Positions 29,011 to 41,235 are shown, counted from the first letter of the stretch. The stretch: 49,744 nt of DNA from Gnetum montanum (GCA_015680685.1 MNCI01010185.1:48340-98083); one strand, 5' to 3'. The notes: generated by a model not told the origin, from the sequence alone. Numbers and translations are program-made.

Positions 29011-31347
29011 CTACAGTTGAGTGGGGAGTTCCCCTTGCATTCCTGGAGCAGGTGGTAATGGAGCTATTGATGTGAGAGTCACAGATGGATTTGAAGGATG
29101 GTATGTCTGTGGGTTATATCCCCTAGGAGAATGAGTCCTATAATACTCCCAAACTTGGTAGTGACGTTGTTGTGCCACGTGAGCAACAGAGTCATGTGGA
29201 GAGATTGGCTGTTGCACATAGTAGCCATATGGATCTAGTTGCTGATAGGGGTATTATTGCCTTGGTGGTGGCATTCCCCATGACTATAGGTATTGCCACT
29301 ATTGGTGTTGCTCTATAGGTTGTGGTGGATTTCCACTTGGATAATACGTTAAAGGTTGGTAGAAATGCCTTGGATTACCTTGGGGATAAGGTAATCATTG
29401 GGGTGCTTGCTGTTTGTTAAGTCGTGGGTTGAGTGCATACATCCCAGACTCTTGTAGATGTGAGATTACTAGGCAACATCCCTTAGGATGGTCATATTGG
29501 CATCTCTCACATCCACCATCATTTTCTGTATCAGAATTCACAACCTCTTCGGTGATGGCCATTTTACCATTACCTTTGTTATGTGCATGATCCACTTCTC
29601 TCTTTTTCTTTTTGTCATAGTCACTACCTTGCTCCCTAGACTCCTCTATGATTTTAAGAATAGTTTCGAACCTACTATCGAGGGAGTTCCACATCTAGTC
29701 TACCTTTGTCGATACTTTGGTTGTTAACTTTTGGAGTGGCAAGGTTTTCCTATTTACCATCTCTTCGAGTGGTAACTCTTCCTCCTCCTCACAAAATCTC
29801 ACTCCCCTTTTTCGGAGGGAAGGATCTCGGTTGTACTCTTATGCACTTTCTCTCTTACATAGCTCCCCTTCTTCCTTGGCTACTTGCTCTAGCAATCTAT
29901 GAACCTAATGAGACCTAAGCTCTGATAATCTCCCTTGGGCATACATTCCAAGGGTTCTCCTTGTTTCATGCCTAAGTCCATCTACAAGATGGCGTAGTTA
30001 ATCCCACTGTGAGTAACCATGGCTCGGGAAATGATGTAACAGTGTATAATAACGACCCATGACAGCATCTAAGGGTTCATGATTTCCCTGCTTCCATCCT
30101 TGGATTTTCTTTCATAGGTTAGACATTTGGGAGTACGTTTTGTACTTATCATTAAATAATTCTAGCATCATACTCCACCTCCAATGGATTCTGATTCTAA
30201 GGACCAATACCAACTTTTCACTTCTTTCACTAGTGTCCTTGGGAATAAATTTAGTTTTTTCCATTCGTTTTCTATGTTTTGCAAGGAACATACATCATGA
30301 AATTCTTGTAGGTGATTTTGAGGATGAACATTGTATCCCCCCTCAAACCGTGGGATATTATTCATGTCTAACCTCTGAATCCTACTATGTTTTTAGTGCC
30401 TTGTGTGAACTCTTATGACCTCCGTGATATCTAACATGCTTCTGGTTGTGAGTAGGGGTTCTTCATGGTCATCTCGTTCATAGAATCTGTGATGTCTACG
30501 TGGTTCCCTACTCTCCCTTCTTCTATGTTGCGATTCCTTAGAGTGCCCTCGTCTTCATTCTCAACTATCTCGTTAATGTTTTTCACTCTGCTTTCCTTAT
30601 CCTTATGGTTAGGTTCCTTATGACTACCTCTTGACACTAAAGGAGAGGGTGAATGTGATGATGAAGGTGGAGAAGAAGGAAAACAATTTCCATGACAAAC
30701 TTTTCTACCTTCTCTTCGGTGGTCTTGGCCCCGATCGTGATTACGATTAGAACGTCTGTCATTATCATGTGTTTGTGTTCCCTCGTTGAACACTTCGTGT
30801 TCGTGGGAATCAAAACCAAGGTTGTGAACCATGGAGTGGAAGTTATGATATACCACCTCCTAACCATTGTTAGGAGGGGGAACATCATTAGGTGGGGAAC
30901 CTGTTGAAATTGGTTCAACATCCCCAATTTCTCTTAAAACATGCAAGCTGTTATGGGGCCATTTACCCTTCAAAGATGTGTGGTAACTCTCCTGTTGCAA
31001 GTCCCGTTGACGTTGCACTTCTGTGAGATGATAGTCCCTTGTGTCATGATCGCTTGCAACCTATTTTGCATATAAAAATGACATGTCTATTTATGAGAGA
31101 GCATGAAGGAGCATGTTGGGGACTGATCGGTCTCGAGGCAACACTATGTTATCCTCCAAGTCTCTCCAATGCAGTTGTTCATCTTGATGGAGAATAAAGG
31201 TCAAGTTGCATACCTACTCATCACGATGAGTATATACTACCTAAACTATTGAGGAACTAGCAGATCTTGGTTACGTGCATTATGCCGCCTATTTTCTCTT
31301 GTGTTAGTCCTAGGCGGTGAAGTGCTTTTGTGCAAAGAAGAAGAAAT
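29011..31347 (-). pseudogene. Element C gag
   Basis: The position equal to the ATG of B, D and E is ATT at 31347-31345, so the start codon is lost, followed by SSSLHKSTSPPRTN. Recognisable blocks include an HQDEQLHW...NIVLPRDRSVPNML region near 31090-31200. A His/Arg/Asp-rich linker follows (30856-30431), then EEPLLTTRSMLDITEVIRV, MNNIPRFEGGYNVHPQNHL and IENEWKKLNLFPRTLVKEVK (30365-30168). The rest of the gag domain lies in broken frames. The zinc knuckle CERCQYDHPKGCC is near 29463-29519. A Gln/Tyr/Pro-rich tail ends at 29011. The order of blocks is the same as in B and D. Confidence 0.82.
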
Positions 31348-31472
31348 TTTCGTTTTGTTCAATGTGAAACTTACCATTGTCTTATTTTACCTTGATCAAC
31401 CCTAAGGGTTCGTTCTAGCATCCCAATGATATGAATGATTTCCTATGTTTTATGTAGCACACAAACAACTAA

Positions 31473-31492
31473 GTCCCTGACAATGGTGCCAA
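31473..31492 (-). promoter_or_regulatory. Primer-binding site of element C (degraded)
   Basis: The minus strand reads TTGGCACCATTGTCAGGGAC after the 5' LTR. It differs from the intact site of B by three G-to-A changes, each at a former CpG. Confidence 0.85.
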
Positions 31493-32273
31493 TGATGAGT
31501 TGCGAGGTACCCCTACACTCAACCATATGAATACGAGCGTTCATGCATAATCTAGTCAAACTCCAAGGACTAAGTGCTTATGCACCTTAATGGAACACTT
31601 AAGGTTAATTAATCATTGTATTCCCAAATGTACTTGTATTGTCATGATTGTATGGTTAAGTAAGCTTGAGGTATATGATTTTTATAGCTTTTATCTTTTT
31701 AATGTCTTATGCTAATAGGGTAAGGTGAAGAGAACTAAGTGACTAACTTTCATTAACTATTCACTAACTACGTTCTAATTGTTCCTAACACTAGTATCCA
31801 TTCCCACTTGCCACACACATCCTGAACTAGTGCAATGTTGTTGGGATTACCAAATGCTAATCGTCACTAGGTTACCAAGTGTTACACACATGCTCAAAGC
31901 GGTCGTATTGAGTGTACTTAACTAAGAGAGTCAAGGGTTGAGAGAGATTAATTAACTAGTAAATCATTTAAACATTCAACAATAATTAATTAATATTTAG
32001 CTTAGTCCATATGCTACAAGTTTTATCATAAAGTTCGTCTTTATTGACATACACAAATGTGTGCTCAGGTACAATTTGCTCGAACAAAGATCCACTCACT
32101 TTAAGACTCCTACTACGAGCACATGGAAATTATGCTAACTATGGAATGGTAAAACTGCAAGAGTTTAGTTAAGGGTCTAGGTCTAACTACCTAGAACAAG
32201 AAAAGCCACCTCTTATTTATAGAAATTGAGGTAGGCTGCAATATTGCATATGCGATATCACATCAGCTCATCA
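31493..32273 (-). repeat. Element C, 5' LTR
   Basis: This is the partner of 25311-26084, starting TGATGAGTTG and ending ...CAGCTCATCA in plus orientation, directly followed by the target duplication CCTAC. Confidence 0.92.
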
Positions 32274-32278
32274 CCTAC
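32274..32278. repeat. Target-site duplication of element C, right copy
   Basis: CCTAC is identical to 25306-25310. Confidence 0.85.
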
Positions 32279-33102
32279 CATAACATAGAAATAAAGTGTG
32301 ATGTTTAGAAACATAAAAGATACAAGATGATAGAAATATAATTTAAATGAGAAATATCATTTAAATGAGAATTCCTGTAACTATTGAAATTTTATTACTG
32401 AGTCATCAAATTGATTTAAAGTAGATGTATTCTTTGAATTTTGTACCATGTTTAATATATTCACTTTTGGAAGAATTTGACATTGTTAAGCACTTTCAAA
32501 CTTGAAACGTTCTTAAATTAATCTTAACAAACACTTCATTACCCTTTTTTATGAGCTTACTTGAACTTAACTATTGTTTGAATTAATGCAATATCCTTCA
32601 TAGTATCAATATCTTCTTAATCATTAACATGACTTAATAAAATAGATTTCTGGTTATTTTGGAAGGTATGCATGATATACCAACATTAAATTATTGAGTA
32701 ATATTAAACTCTTTTTATGTTTTCTTAGTTTCTACAACTATTTTATTATATTGCAAAATTAGGCATTAATTAAACAAGTGGTCTCCACAATGTTATTAGT
32801 TGCATGAATTAGGAAAGTTATTATAAATAACTACTTGAACATAATTTCACTTGACATTAAAAAAAGTGTCTTCTTCATGTTTAAAAGATATATCTTAACA
32901 AATCATTATTGATGACTATTAATAAAAATAAAAATAAATTTTAGCTCTAAGAAGGTTCTCAAGAAGGATGACTATTTTGAATTCTAGATTTCTAGAAATT
33001 AAAGAAAAGAATAGAAAAATTCAATAAAATTTGAAACACATTTATTTTAAAGCATGATCATCAAAATTATAAATCTATTTACATGCTATTATGGACCATT
33101 AG

Positions 33103-33240
33103 TTTGAGAGATGGTAAGGTACTTGTTTTTCATGTCATAATACCTAGGTTTGAGCCTAAGCATAATTGCTTGAAAAGAGGTTAGGTTTTCATCCATGGAC
33201 CATCTTGGAACTCTGCCCTAGTAGAATAACCGCTGAGCCT
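33103..33240 (+). repeat. tRNA-like / SINE-like fragment
   Basis: GAGAGATGGTAAGG near 33106 resembles the A-box region of the sequence at 10444, and GGTTTGAGCCT at 33147-33157 fits a B box with one change. A conserved-looking tail follows (ATCTTGGAACTCTGCCCTAG). A half copy (AGAGTGATGGTAAGGTACT) occurs at about 33610. Probably a tRNA-derived SINE family, old and diverged. Confidence 0.4.
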
Positions 33241-34436
33241 TTTATTAATGAATTATTTGCATGTTATATGTTAATGAATAGAAGATCCTGTGGACAATGC
33301 GAGATCAATCATTGAATTACTACCAAGTTCTACAAGTAAAAGTTTATATGTAGAATATTTTGAATGTAAAGTAGTAATATGATGATATAAGAAAATTGAG
33401 TTATGTGCTAAAAAGGAATTGAGATCCTTATAGAAAAATAAGAATATTTCTTCAAAATATCGTACCATAAAAAAATATATAGAATATTATTGAAAAAAAT
33501 TATCTAGATGGGTAAAATCCACATTATTGTTATTTTCAATTGTTTAAAACTTAAGATCTTAAAGCTCCATCAGGAATATTTTTATGGAGTTGATCAAGGA
33601 AATATCATTTAGAGTGATGGTAAGGTACTCATTTTTAAGGTTATAAATATTTGGTGTATATATTCCATTTAGAGATTATTTCTTAATTTTATTGTATATC
33701 TTTTATACCTTTTGACTCTTTAACTAGGGTTTTTAGTTGAATAGCAATGTTCTATTATTAATATTTAGTAGTTGAAGCTATATTTTCATTAAAGTGAACC
33801 ATAAAAACCTGTAATGAAGTGGCAAAAACATGATGCAAATCCTTAACAAAGGAGACAAACTCTAAGAAATATATGATATGGAAAAGTATTGGAAAAACAA
33901 AGTTATTGGCTATAACAAATATGTTTTTATTAGAAAACAAAAAATTATTAATGTTAAAATTAAAGTATGGTACCATGCTAATATGTTAAATAGAAAAAAG
34001 AGGAAGGAAAAAAATACAAAAACAAAAAAATATTCATGATATTCAAGAAGCTACTTTTTGATTTTTGATTTTCAAAACCTTTAAAATTGAGAAGAAAAAT
34101 ATGTTAGTTTCAAAGATTGACAATATAGTTGATTAAGGAGAGCAATACTAAATTTAAATTATCTCAAATAAGTAACATCTAACCATTGTCATCATAATAA
34201 TATTAATGAAATTTGATAAATTAAAATAAATAAATAATATAGGTTCAAGGAGAAATCAATAAAATTACATTTAAATACATAAAAATATTTAGTTTCACAT
34301 TCAAAGGTTATAAATAAAATTTTATTGATTTATGTATTTAACACTATTGAAGCTAAACCTATAGAGGCTAATACTTTATATTTAACTAATCATGTAACTA
34401 ATAAATAAGTTAAACAATCTATTATCATGATAAAAC

Positions 34437-34740
34437 TAATAAATTACCATGTTTTTAATATCTTAGTAGAAGGACTAAAAACTATCATATCATCCATCAT
34501 TAATGATTACCATGTAGGATTTGTGAAAGTAAAGAAAATTTTATCAAATTACTTTTGTTCATCAATATTGTTGCTCAGCTACAAATAAAAATAGATGTGT
34601 AATTAAGCTTAAACTTAAGTTATACAAAATTTATGATTATGTTTTATGAAGAGTTCTAGATGCCATAGCACATAGATTTTGAGTTTTAGAAATTGATGTT
34701 CAATGGTTAAATAGTGTTTATTAGTAAGGAAACATTATTT
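34437..34740 (+). pseudogene. LINE reverse transcriptase remnant
   Basis: One frame from about 34447 reads VFNILVEGLKTIISSI, then INDYHVGFVKVKKILSN. This corresponds to the LVERLK...IISPNQSGFVKGRQILDN block of plant LINE reverse transcriptases. After a frameshift, KLKLYKIYDYVL, a stop and RVLDAIAHRF (about 34610-34675) match the KLDxEKAYDxVxWxFLDxxLxxFGF block; the catalytic D of the first RT aspartate motif is altered. Frameshifts and stops make it inactive. It is only the N-terminal half of the RT domain. Confidence 0.68.
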
Positions 34741-34938
34741 ATTAGAAATTGATGATTATTTTTATTAGAATTGTTAGTGCAAGGAGCATCTTCAACATAG
34801 TAAACATTGTGAAAGATAGCTCAAAAAATGTATGGAATTACAAAAAATATATTGATATTGTACTAAATAGCACTAAAGACATCATAAACCTCTTACTTAT
34901 GAATCCTTCAATTGTTGAAGACCTCTTCTCTAATTAAG

Positions 34939-34997
34939 TTACCCTTTGTAGCATGCTAATTATAGAATTTTACCCTTTGTAGCATGCTAATTATAGA
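34939..34997 (+). repeat. Perfect 28-bp direct repeat, period 31 bp
   Basis: TTACCCTTTGTAGCATGCTA and the eight bases after it occur at 34939-34966 and again at 34970-34997 without a mismatch, separated by three T-rich bases. Perfect identity in otherwise decayed DNA points to a young tandem duplication. Confidence 0.92.
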
Positions 34998-36178
34998 TTC
35001 TAAAATTATATGTAGCAACACTTACTTCATGTAGATATTTTAAATAGAAAAGTTAACTTCTCATATATATTCTTAAGTCTAAGAGTTATGGAGTAAGTGA
35101 ATATGTGATACAAAGCTCTTTCAAAAATCTAAATGCCTACAAAATTTAGACTTGATTTTCTAGCTAAATTTTGTTAAACAAGAATAGCCTAAATGTGATT
35201 GTTCTACTTCTTGGATTGATGAATTAGTGAATATTGATAAATATGATGAATTGATGATGGATGATAAAAATTGTTGGAGTGTTGAATAATGAAGAGATAA
35301 GATTCGACCATTAATCCTTTTACTAAAAAATGAAATAAAAATATTACTTGATTTATGACCTTTTGACTTCAATAAAAGATACAAAATTACATGGCTTTGT
35401 TTCCTAGTTTATATGCTTTTCTATAGTAAATATGTGTTTCAATCACTTTTAACTTTGGAAAATGACACTAATGTTTTTTCCTAAACTTGAAACTATAACA
35501 AGGACAAACATTAAATGATGAGCATGATTATTCTAATGCATGATATGATCAACAATGAAGAGGTCAGGACAACAAATAGAAAATCTAAGCAATAAGCTAA
35601 GGAATAAAAATATTAGGAAAAACATATGGAAGTCCAAATAACAATTAGAAAAGTGGAGATAAAAATTGAACACTCAATTAAACACATAAGAAGTTAACAA
35701 AGAAAATAAATAACCAAATAGTAAACCAATAAATTTAAAAAATATTAAGAAAAAAACTAAAAACTAAATAACAAATTAAAGGAATTCAAAAATTAAGGAA
35801 ATTAATTAGAAGCCTAAAAAATATGCCATAGGAATAAAGGAGTCAAGAATTGAATTTGCATTTGAATATAAGAGGCTAAAAAAAAATATCAGACTAGAGA
35901 ATAACTCAAAGGTACAAGGAAGGACTAGGAATTGAACTTGTAAGCGAAGGTAGGATGACAAATAAGCCATCAAATAAGAAAGCCAAGTAACAGGTTAAAA
36001 TAATTAGCATGGTAAGCAAAACACCCATAAAATCAAGCAATCAAGAAAAGGATTAGAATAGTCAAAAATCAAAGTTAGGCTTTAAAAAATTAACAAAATA
36101 TGAAAGCAAAGGAAAGTAGCAAAAAACCTTGAAATTTTTTGAGATATGGTACACCACATTTGACTTGCTTTAACAAGG

Positions 36179-37023
36179 TGTTGAGAGCTAGTTGTGACAT
36201 TCCATATACATAGAGCTACAAATATCTATTTTTTATAATGACATCTTTGAGAAATAATCTCTAATGATGGAGGAGTTTGGGTGAGAGGGACAACACTTAG
36301 GAATGTTGCATGGGAGTGACTAGATAAAAGAAACAACATTCAAGAAAGTCATATGGGACTAGTTGGGAAAAAGTAACAATGCCCAAAAAACACACATGAA
36401 AGTTGTGGAATGAAAGTGATAATACTTAAGAAATTCACATGGGAATTATTGGCTAAAAAAGACAACACTCAAGAAATTCATATGAGAGTTGTTGGTGAAA
36501 GTGATAATACTAAAGAAAGACACATGGAAATCACATAATCCTCACCTACCTATCTTATCATGAAAAGACATGTTGAAATCACATGAATCTTCCAATGCTC
36601 ACTTAACCTCCACCTGCCCATCTCATCGTGATCTAATATGTTTCCTTGCTATTATTTTTGTTTTTTTTTAAATCAAATCCAAGAAACACATATCACATCA
36701 CTACAGTTCACATGCATAGGTATCACTCATAAAGTATAAACTCATACTTTACAAGTGTTGTTATACCCCAATCCAACATTCATGCTAGCCACATCACTTA
36801 TCTACACATCAGATAGGACTAGTGTATATAATCATGTTAGTTTTTTCATGTTAGTTAATCATGTAAAGACATCATAATCATAAGATAAAATCCAAACATT
36901 AGAATATATCAAATGTAATTCTAACAATCTAACTCATCCTCAATAACCCATTAAGACCACACATATACATATATAAGTCATGATCATAATGCAATATCCA
37001 ATGCTTATGAAAGGGGTGTAACA
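36179..37023 (-). repeat. 3' LTR of the chromovirus
   Basis: On the minus strand it begins TGTTACACCCCTTTCATAAG directly after the PPT; TGTTACACCC starts are common in plant chromoviruses. The other end is inferred only from a TG at 36179 in plus orientation and may be wrong. Confidence 0.5.
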
Positions 37024-37036
37024 CTCTCCCCTCCTT
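37024..37036 (-). promoter_or_regulatory. Polypurine tract of the chromovirus
   Basis: The minus strand reads AAGGAGGGGAGAG directly before TGTTACACCCC, a perfect purine run in the right place for plus-strand priming. Confidence 0.85.
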
Positions 37037-37037
37037 G

Positions 37038-39432
37038 AAAATCTTCCTTCTGAAAGATCTAAAGATTTAGATGGACACATCTCAACTAGAATCTCCTAGG
37101 TAACTTTATAATTTTTATGTTTACTCTATAAAACCTTGAACTTAAAAACACATTTCCTACATAATTCTTGCTTCATGCAATCTACAACCTCGATAGGTTG
37201 GTCTACATAGCTGACATCATATTGTAATTGTATTCATGAATGATTGATTACATGCTACTCATCAAGTACATATTGTCACAACATAGATACATAGATCAAA
37301 TGATGTAGATGTGTCAAGTGAGTAGGTAATGCTACCTAATAGGCCACCCTTCCAATCCTCTATAAAACCTCAAAAGAACCAATGTATCTAAGAGCTGATT
37401 TCCTATTTTGGCAAAATTATGTAAGGTCCTTCAAAGGAGAAACACGAAGAAATACATGATCCCCAACAACAAACTCTTGCAATTTTTGATGTTAATTGGA
37501 ATATGCTACCTACTTATCCTATGCAACTCTTAATCTATCTTGAATATTTTAAACATACTCTATGATTTTCCTTATTAAAACTATGCTCACCTACTAGTGA
37601 TCTTCTATAGTATCCAAACATAAAGGCATTCTACATTGTCTAACATATAAAATCTCATATGGTTCCACCCGCAAACTCTCCCAATAACTATTATTATATG
37701 TAAATTTAGCTAGTGGTACCATTTGATCCTAGATATCCTCATATTGTAAATCACAAACTTGCAACATATCCTTGAGAATTTGATTCATCCACTTAGTCCA
37801 TCCATTTGTCTATGGATGATCTGGTAAACTCATATTCAACCTGATATCCATTTCCTTTTGAAATGCCTACCAAAAATGTGATATGAATCGAGCATTTCTA
37901 TCACTAATAATTCACCATGATACTTCATGTAACAATACTATCTCTAAAAAAAGAGATGTGTAGTTTCTACAGCACTCACCAATGCCCATGTGTTAATTAA
38001 ATAGATAAACTTTGTCAAAAGGTCAACAACTAATAGTATAGCATCACAACCACTACGAGCCCATGAAAGTTCAATAATGAAGTCCATACTAATGGCATCT
38101 CATTATCACAGGGGAATATCATGGGAATGCAAATATCCTTTGGGACTTTGATGCTCCATCTTTACTTGTTGAAAAATCAAATATCAAAAGACATATTTCC
38201 CTACATTCCTCTTCATCCAAAGACACTAATACATCTAGCATTAATCCTGGTACATCTTTTGACTACTTGGATACATTTTTTATCTACATATATGAGGTTC
38301 ATCCTATTAATTGAAATCGTAGAAATTCTAAAACACATACACAACCATTCCTATATAACACATCATGTTTATCCATAGAGAATGATGCATCAGAAGTGAT
38401 ATGTTGCCTTAACTCTTAACATCATGAATCATGTCATTGTTGCTTTTGAATTTACTCCTATAATTTTGATTAAATAGTTAAGCTATTAGGTTATTAGCCA
38501 TCCTACTCAATGCATCAGATAATTTATTAGTATTGTAAGACCTATATCGAATAGTGAAATAAAAATTAGTAAGAAACTCCATCCATTTATGTTGTTGAAA
38601 GTTTAACTACAACTAACTCATAAGATATTGGAGTCTCAAATGGTTAATACAAATAATAACATGCTCCTCATATAGATCATGCCACCAAATCTTCAATACG
38701 AATATTGTATCATCCATCTCTAGATCATGTATTAAATATATAGCTTCATGTGGCCTCAACTAATAAGATGCATAAACCACAACCTATCCATCCTACATTA
38801 ACATAACCAAATCCATCTCTAGAATCATTAGTATTAAGATCATATGGGTGTCTTGGTATAGAAGATACTAACACTAGAGTAGTCACCAATCTATGATTTA
38901 ACTCATCAAGTGCAACCTAACAAGTGGAGCTGTAAGCAAAGCTAATATACTTTCTCAATAGTCAAGTCAAAGGATATGCTATCTAAAAAAAATTCTCTAC
39001 AAATCTATAGTAATAACCTACTAAACCTAAAAATCTCGACACCTTTTCCACTAACTGTGATATAGGCCAATCACGAACAATTGTAATCTTTGTAGGATCG
39101 ATAGAGATACCAACTCTTAATATCATATTCCCCAAAAATTAGACTTCTGATGGCTGAGTGTACTATTTGTACTCCCTCGAATTCTATAATACCATCTACA
39201 AGTATTCTACATGTAATTACTCATCAAGAGAATACACCAAAATATCATTTATGAAGATAATCATAAACTAATCGATGAATTACCACATCATACTATTCAT
39301 AAGGTGCATGAAAACTACTAGTGTATTTGTCAACATAAATGAAAGCATCAGAAACTCATAATGATCATAGTGATTTCTAAATGTTGTATTTGATACATAT
39401 TGCTCATGAACTTGCACCTAATGATATCTAAA
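37038..39432 (-). pseudogene. Chromovirus pol: RT, RNase H, integrase, chromodomain
   Basis: Blocks in order on the minus strand are as follows. RT fingers/palm: YVSNTTFRNHYDHYEFL near 39350-39410 and IIFINDILVYSLDE near 39225-39270, where the catalytic FIDD has become FIND. RT thumb: SRFLGLVGYYYRFVENF near 39000. RNase H end: FYFTIRYRSYNTNKLSDALS near 38490-38570. Integrase core: SMDFIIELSWARSGCDAI, LVVDLLTKF, IISDRNARFISHFW and AKFTYNNSYWESL. Integrase C-terminus: FVVGDHVFLRVSPLKDL and HHLIYVSML near 37290-37470. Chromodomain-like tail: QPIEVVDCMKQEL and FKVLXSKHKNYKVT, ending near the PPT. The HVSML-type motif plus chromodomain places it among the Tekay/Del chromoviruses. Many stops interrupt it. 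Confidence 0.85.
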
Positions 39433-41235
39433 TAGTCAAAGATGTTCAATCATTATTTGGATACATAGGATAATATAGGAGATTTATTGAAACATTTTCT
39501 AAGATCACCAAACCACTGATAGAAATGATGAACAAAGATACACCATTTAAGCAAACTAAAAAAATGCAATCATGCATTCTAATTGTTGAAGGAAAGAAAT
39601 CTAGAAATGCTAATTTGACAAGTCCTTGAGTGGTTCAAGCCATTCCACAACATGATTGATGCATTGAACTTTGCCTTGGAGTAGTAATTACATTATGAGA
39701 CATTTACAAATGTATATATTACATTCATTATGAAAGAAAAAGTATTACAAGTGCACATAAATAACAGAGAAATACACTTTCTCATGGGTAAAGCAATGGT
39801 TAGTCCCTATATGATATGGTGGCTAGTGATTTTGCAGGAGTTAGATCTTACAATGATAGATAAGAAAGTAATAAAAAATGTTTTAGTTGATCACTTATAT
39901 TGGTTACAATGTGATAACAAGGCTAATGAAGAGTCTCTTTTCAACCAATATCTAGATGACATGCCTTTTGCAAAGGTATTAATGGTAATAAAAAATGTAG
40001 CCAAACCATTGTATGTAGACTTCCTCTCATATCTACTCATGCAGAAGGTCCCTACTAAATGGAACAGGAAGAAAAACCAACACTTCCTATACCAAGTTAA
40101 GAACTACATGGAGATAGAGGGTAATTACTATAAAATCTATGTAGATGACTTGGTGTGATGATGTGTACCTAATGAAGACCAATTTAATATTCTTCAAGAT
40201 GCTCACAAAGGACCTTGTGGAGACCACTATGTAGGGAAGAGAATAGCTAGCATGACACGCTACTTTTGGACACTAATCTTTAAGAATGCACATCGCTTTG
40301 CTAACTCTTGTCAGTGATATCAATGAAATGGAGGAATGAATACTAGGTTGGTGGATCAATAATAATGGATATAATCATTGAAATCCTTTGATCTTTGAGT
40401 GATTGATTTTATGAGTTCCATCACACCCATGTCAAATGGGAAATCCTACATCATAGTTGTAGTAGACTATTATATTGAATGGATAGAGGTTGTAGTAGTA
40501 AAAAATTATACATCATGAATGTAACTAGGTTTTTTTAACAAAATGTGATAAATAGGTTTCGTGTGCCCAGGGCACTTATTTATAATAGTGAAAGTCATTT
40601 TATAGATGCTACTTTTAAGAAATGAATGAAACACTTGGGTGTGAAACACAAACTAACATCCTATCACCCCTAAGCAAATGATTAAGATGAATTAATGAAT
40701 AGGAAAATCACACAGGTCCTCGCTAGGATCATAATTAGAGATAGAAATACTGGAGCACAAAACTCAATGATGCCTTGTGAACTTACTACTCCACCTAGAA
40801 GCTCTCTATAGGCTACTCCCCCTATGAGTTTATGTATGGTAACTTACCAAAACTTTCCATACAACTAGAGTTACATACACTCATAGAAGAGTAGCTCTTA
40901 TGATGAATGAAGTACATAAGGCATATACCAAGAAACATAATGATGCTATAATATGAGAAGTGGACTTTCAACTAGGAGATAAGGTCCTTTACTAGAATCT
41001 AATACATGTAGCACAATGAAAAAAATTCCAAATGTTGTGGAAAGGACCATACATTATTTACGCTACTTTCCATTTAGGTGCCATGAAAATCTATCATCAT
41101 GAGTACATAAAAAAATTAGTTTTAGTTAACATGCAAAAAATCAAACCTTTTAAGGTTTTCTATATAGCTAAGAGCTTAAATTATGCTTCTACCTATGGTC
41201 AAGCTTCCTTTATTTTTCATATTTCAATCTCATAA
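39432..41235 (+). pseudogene. Athila-like Ty3/gypsy pol remnant: RT thumb to integrase
   Basis: The plus-strand frames show VKDVQSLFGYIG and YRRFIETFSKITKPLIEMM (RT thumb, 39432-39530), then a decayed RNase H. PLYVDFLSYLLMQKVPTKW (about 40005-40070) is the Athila-type block before integrase. The integrase zinc-binding region follows (DAHKGPCGDHYVGKRIA, NAHRFANSC; about 40180-40315). The core comes next: VIDFMSSITPMSNGKSYI, VVVDYYIEWIE, FRVPRALIYNSESHF, KHKLTSYHP. The end near 41030-41235 has MLWKGPYIIY and HLGAMKIYHHEYIKK, like the Athila WSGPF and GAVEI motifs. The frame is broken by many stops. The longest open stretch is 39730-40158. The element begins abruptly within RT at the junction with the chromovirus. 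Confidence 0.82.

Larger units (their letters stand above)
25311..32273 (-). mobile_element. Element C: non-autonomous GAG-protease LTR retrotransposon
   Basis: This is a complete insertion of 6963 bp with LTRs 25311-26084 and 31493-32273 and a perfect 5-bp target duplication CCTAC. The minus-strand order is 5' LTR, PBS (31492-31473), gag (31347-29011), protease (28989-27883), a 1.8-kb non-coding region, PPT (26098-26085) and 3' LTR. RT, RNase H and integrase are absent. Because the ends and the target duplication are intact, the lack of pol is a property of the inserted element and not of a later truncation at an end. Confidence 0.92.
32279..36178. other. AT-rich region with LINE and SINE-like fragments
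   Basis: No intact gene is seen. It contains the SINE-like sequence at 33103-33240, a LINE RT remnant at 34437-34740 and a perfect 31-bp-period duplication at 34939-34997. From about 35560 to 36130 the plus strand is strongly A-rich and T-poor, unlike the rest. Nothing else is recognised. Confidence 0.5.
36179..39432 (-). mobile_element. Chromovirus (Ty3/gypsy, Tekay/Del-like), 5'-truncated
   Basis: The minus-strand order is RT palm, RNase H, integrase, chromodomain-like tail, PPT and 3' LTR. The 5' part (LTR, gag, protease, start of RT) is missing: the element stops at about 39432, where an opposite-strand Athila-like RT begins. The LTR left end at 36179 is tentative. Confidence 0.8.
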
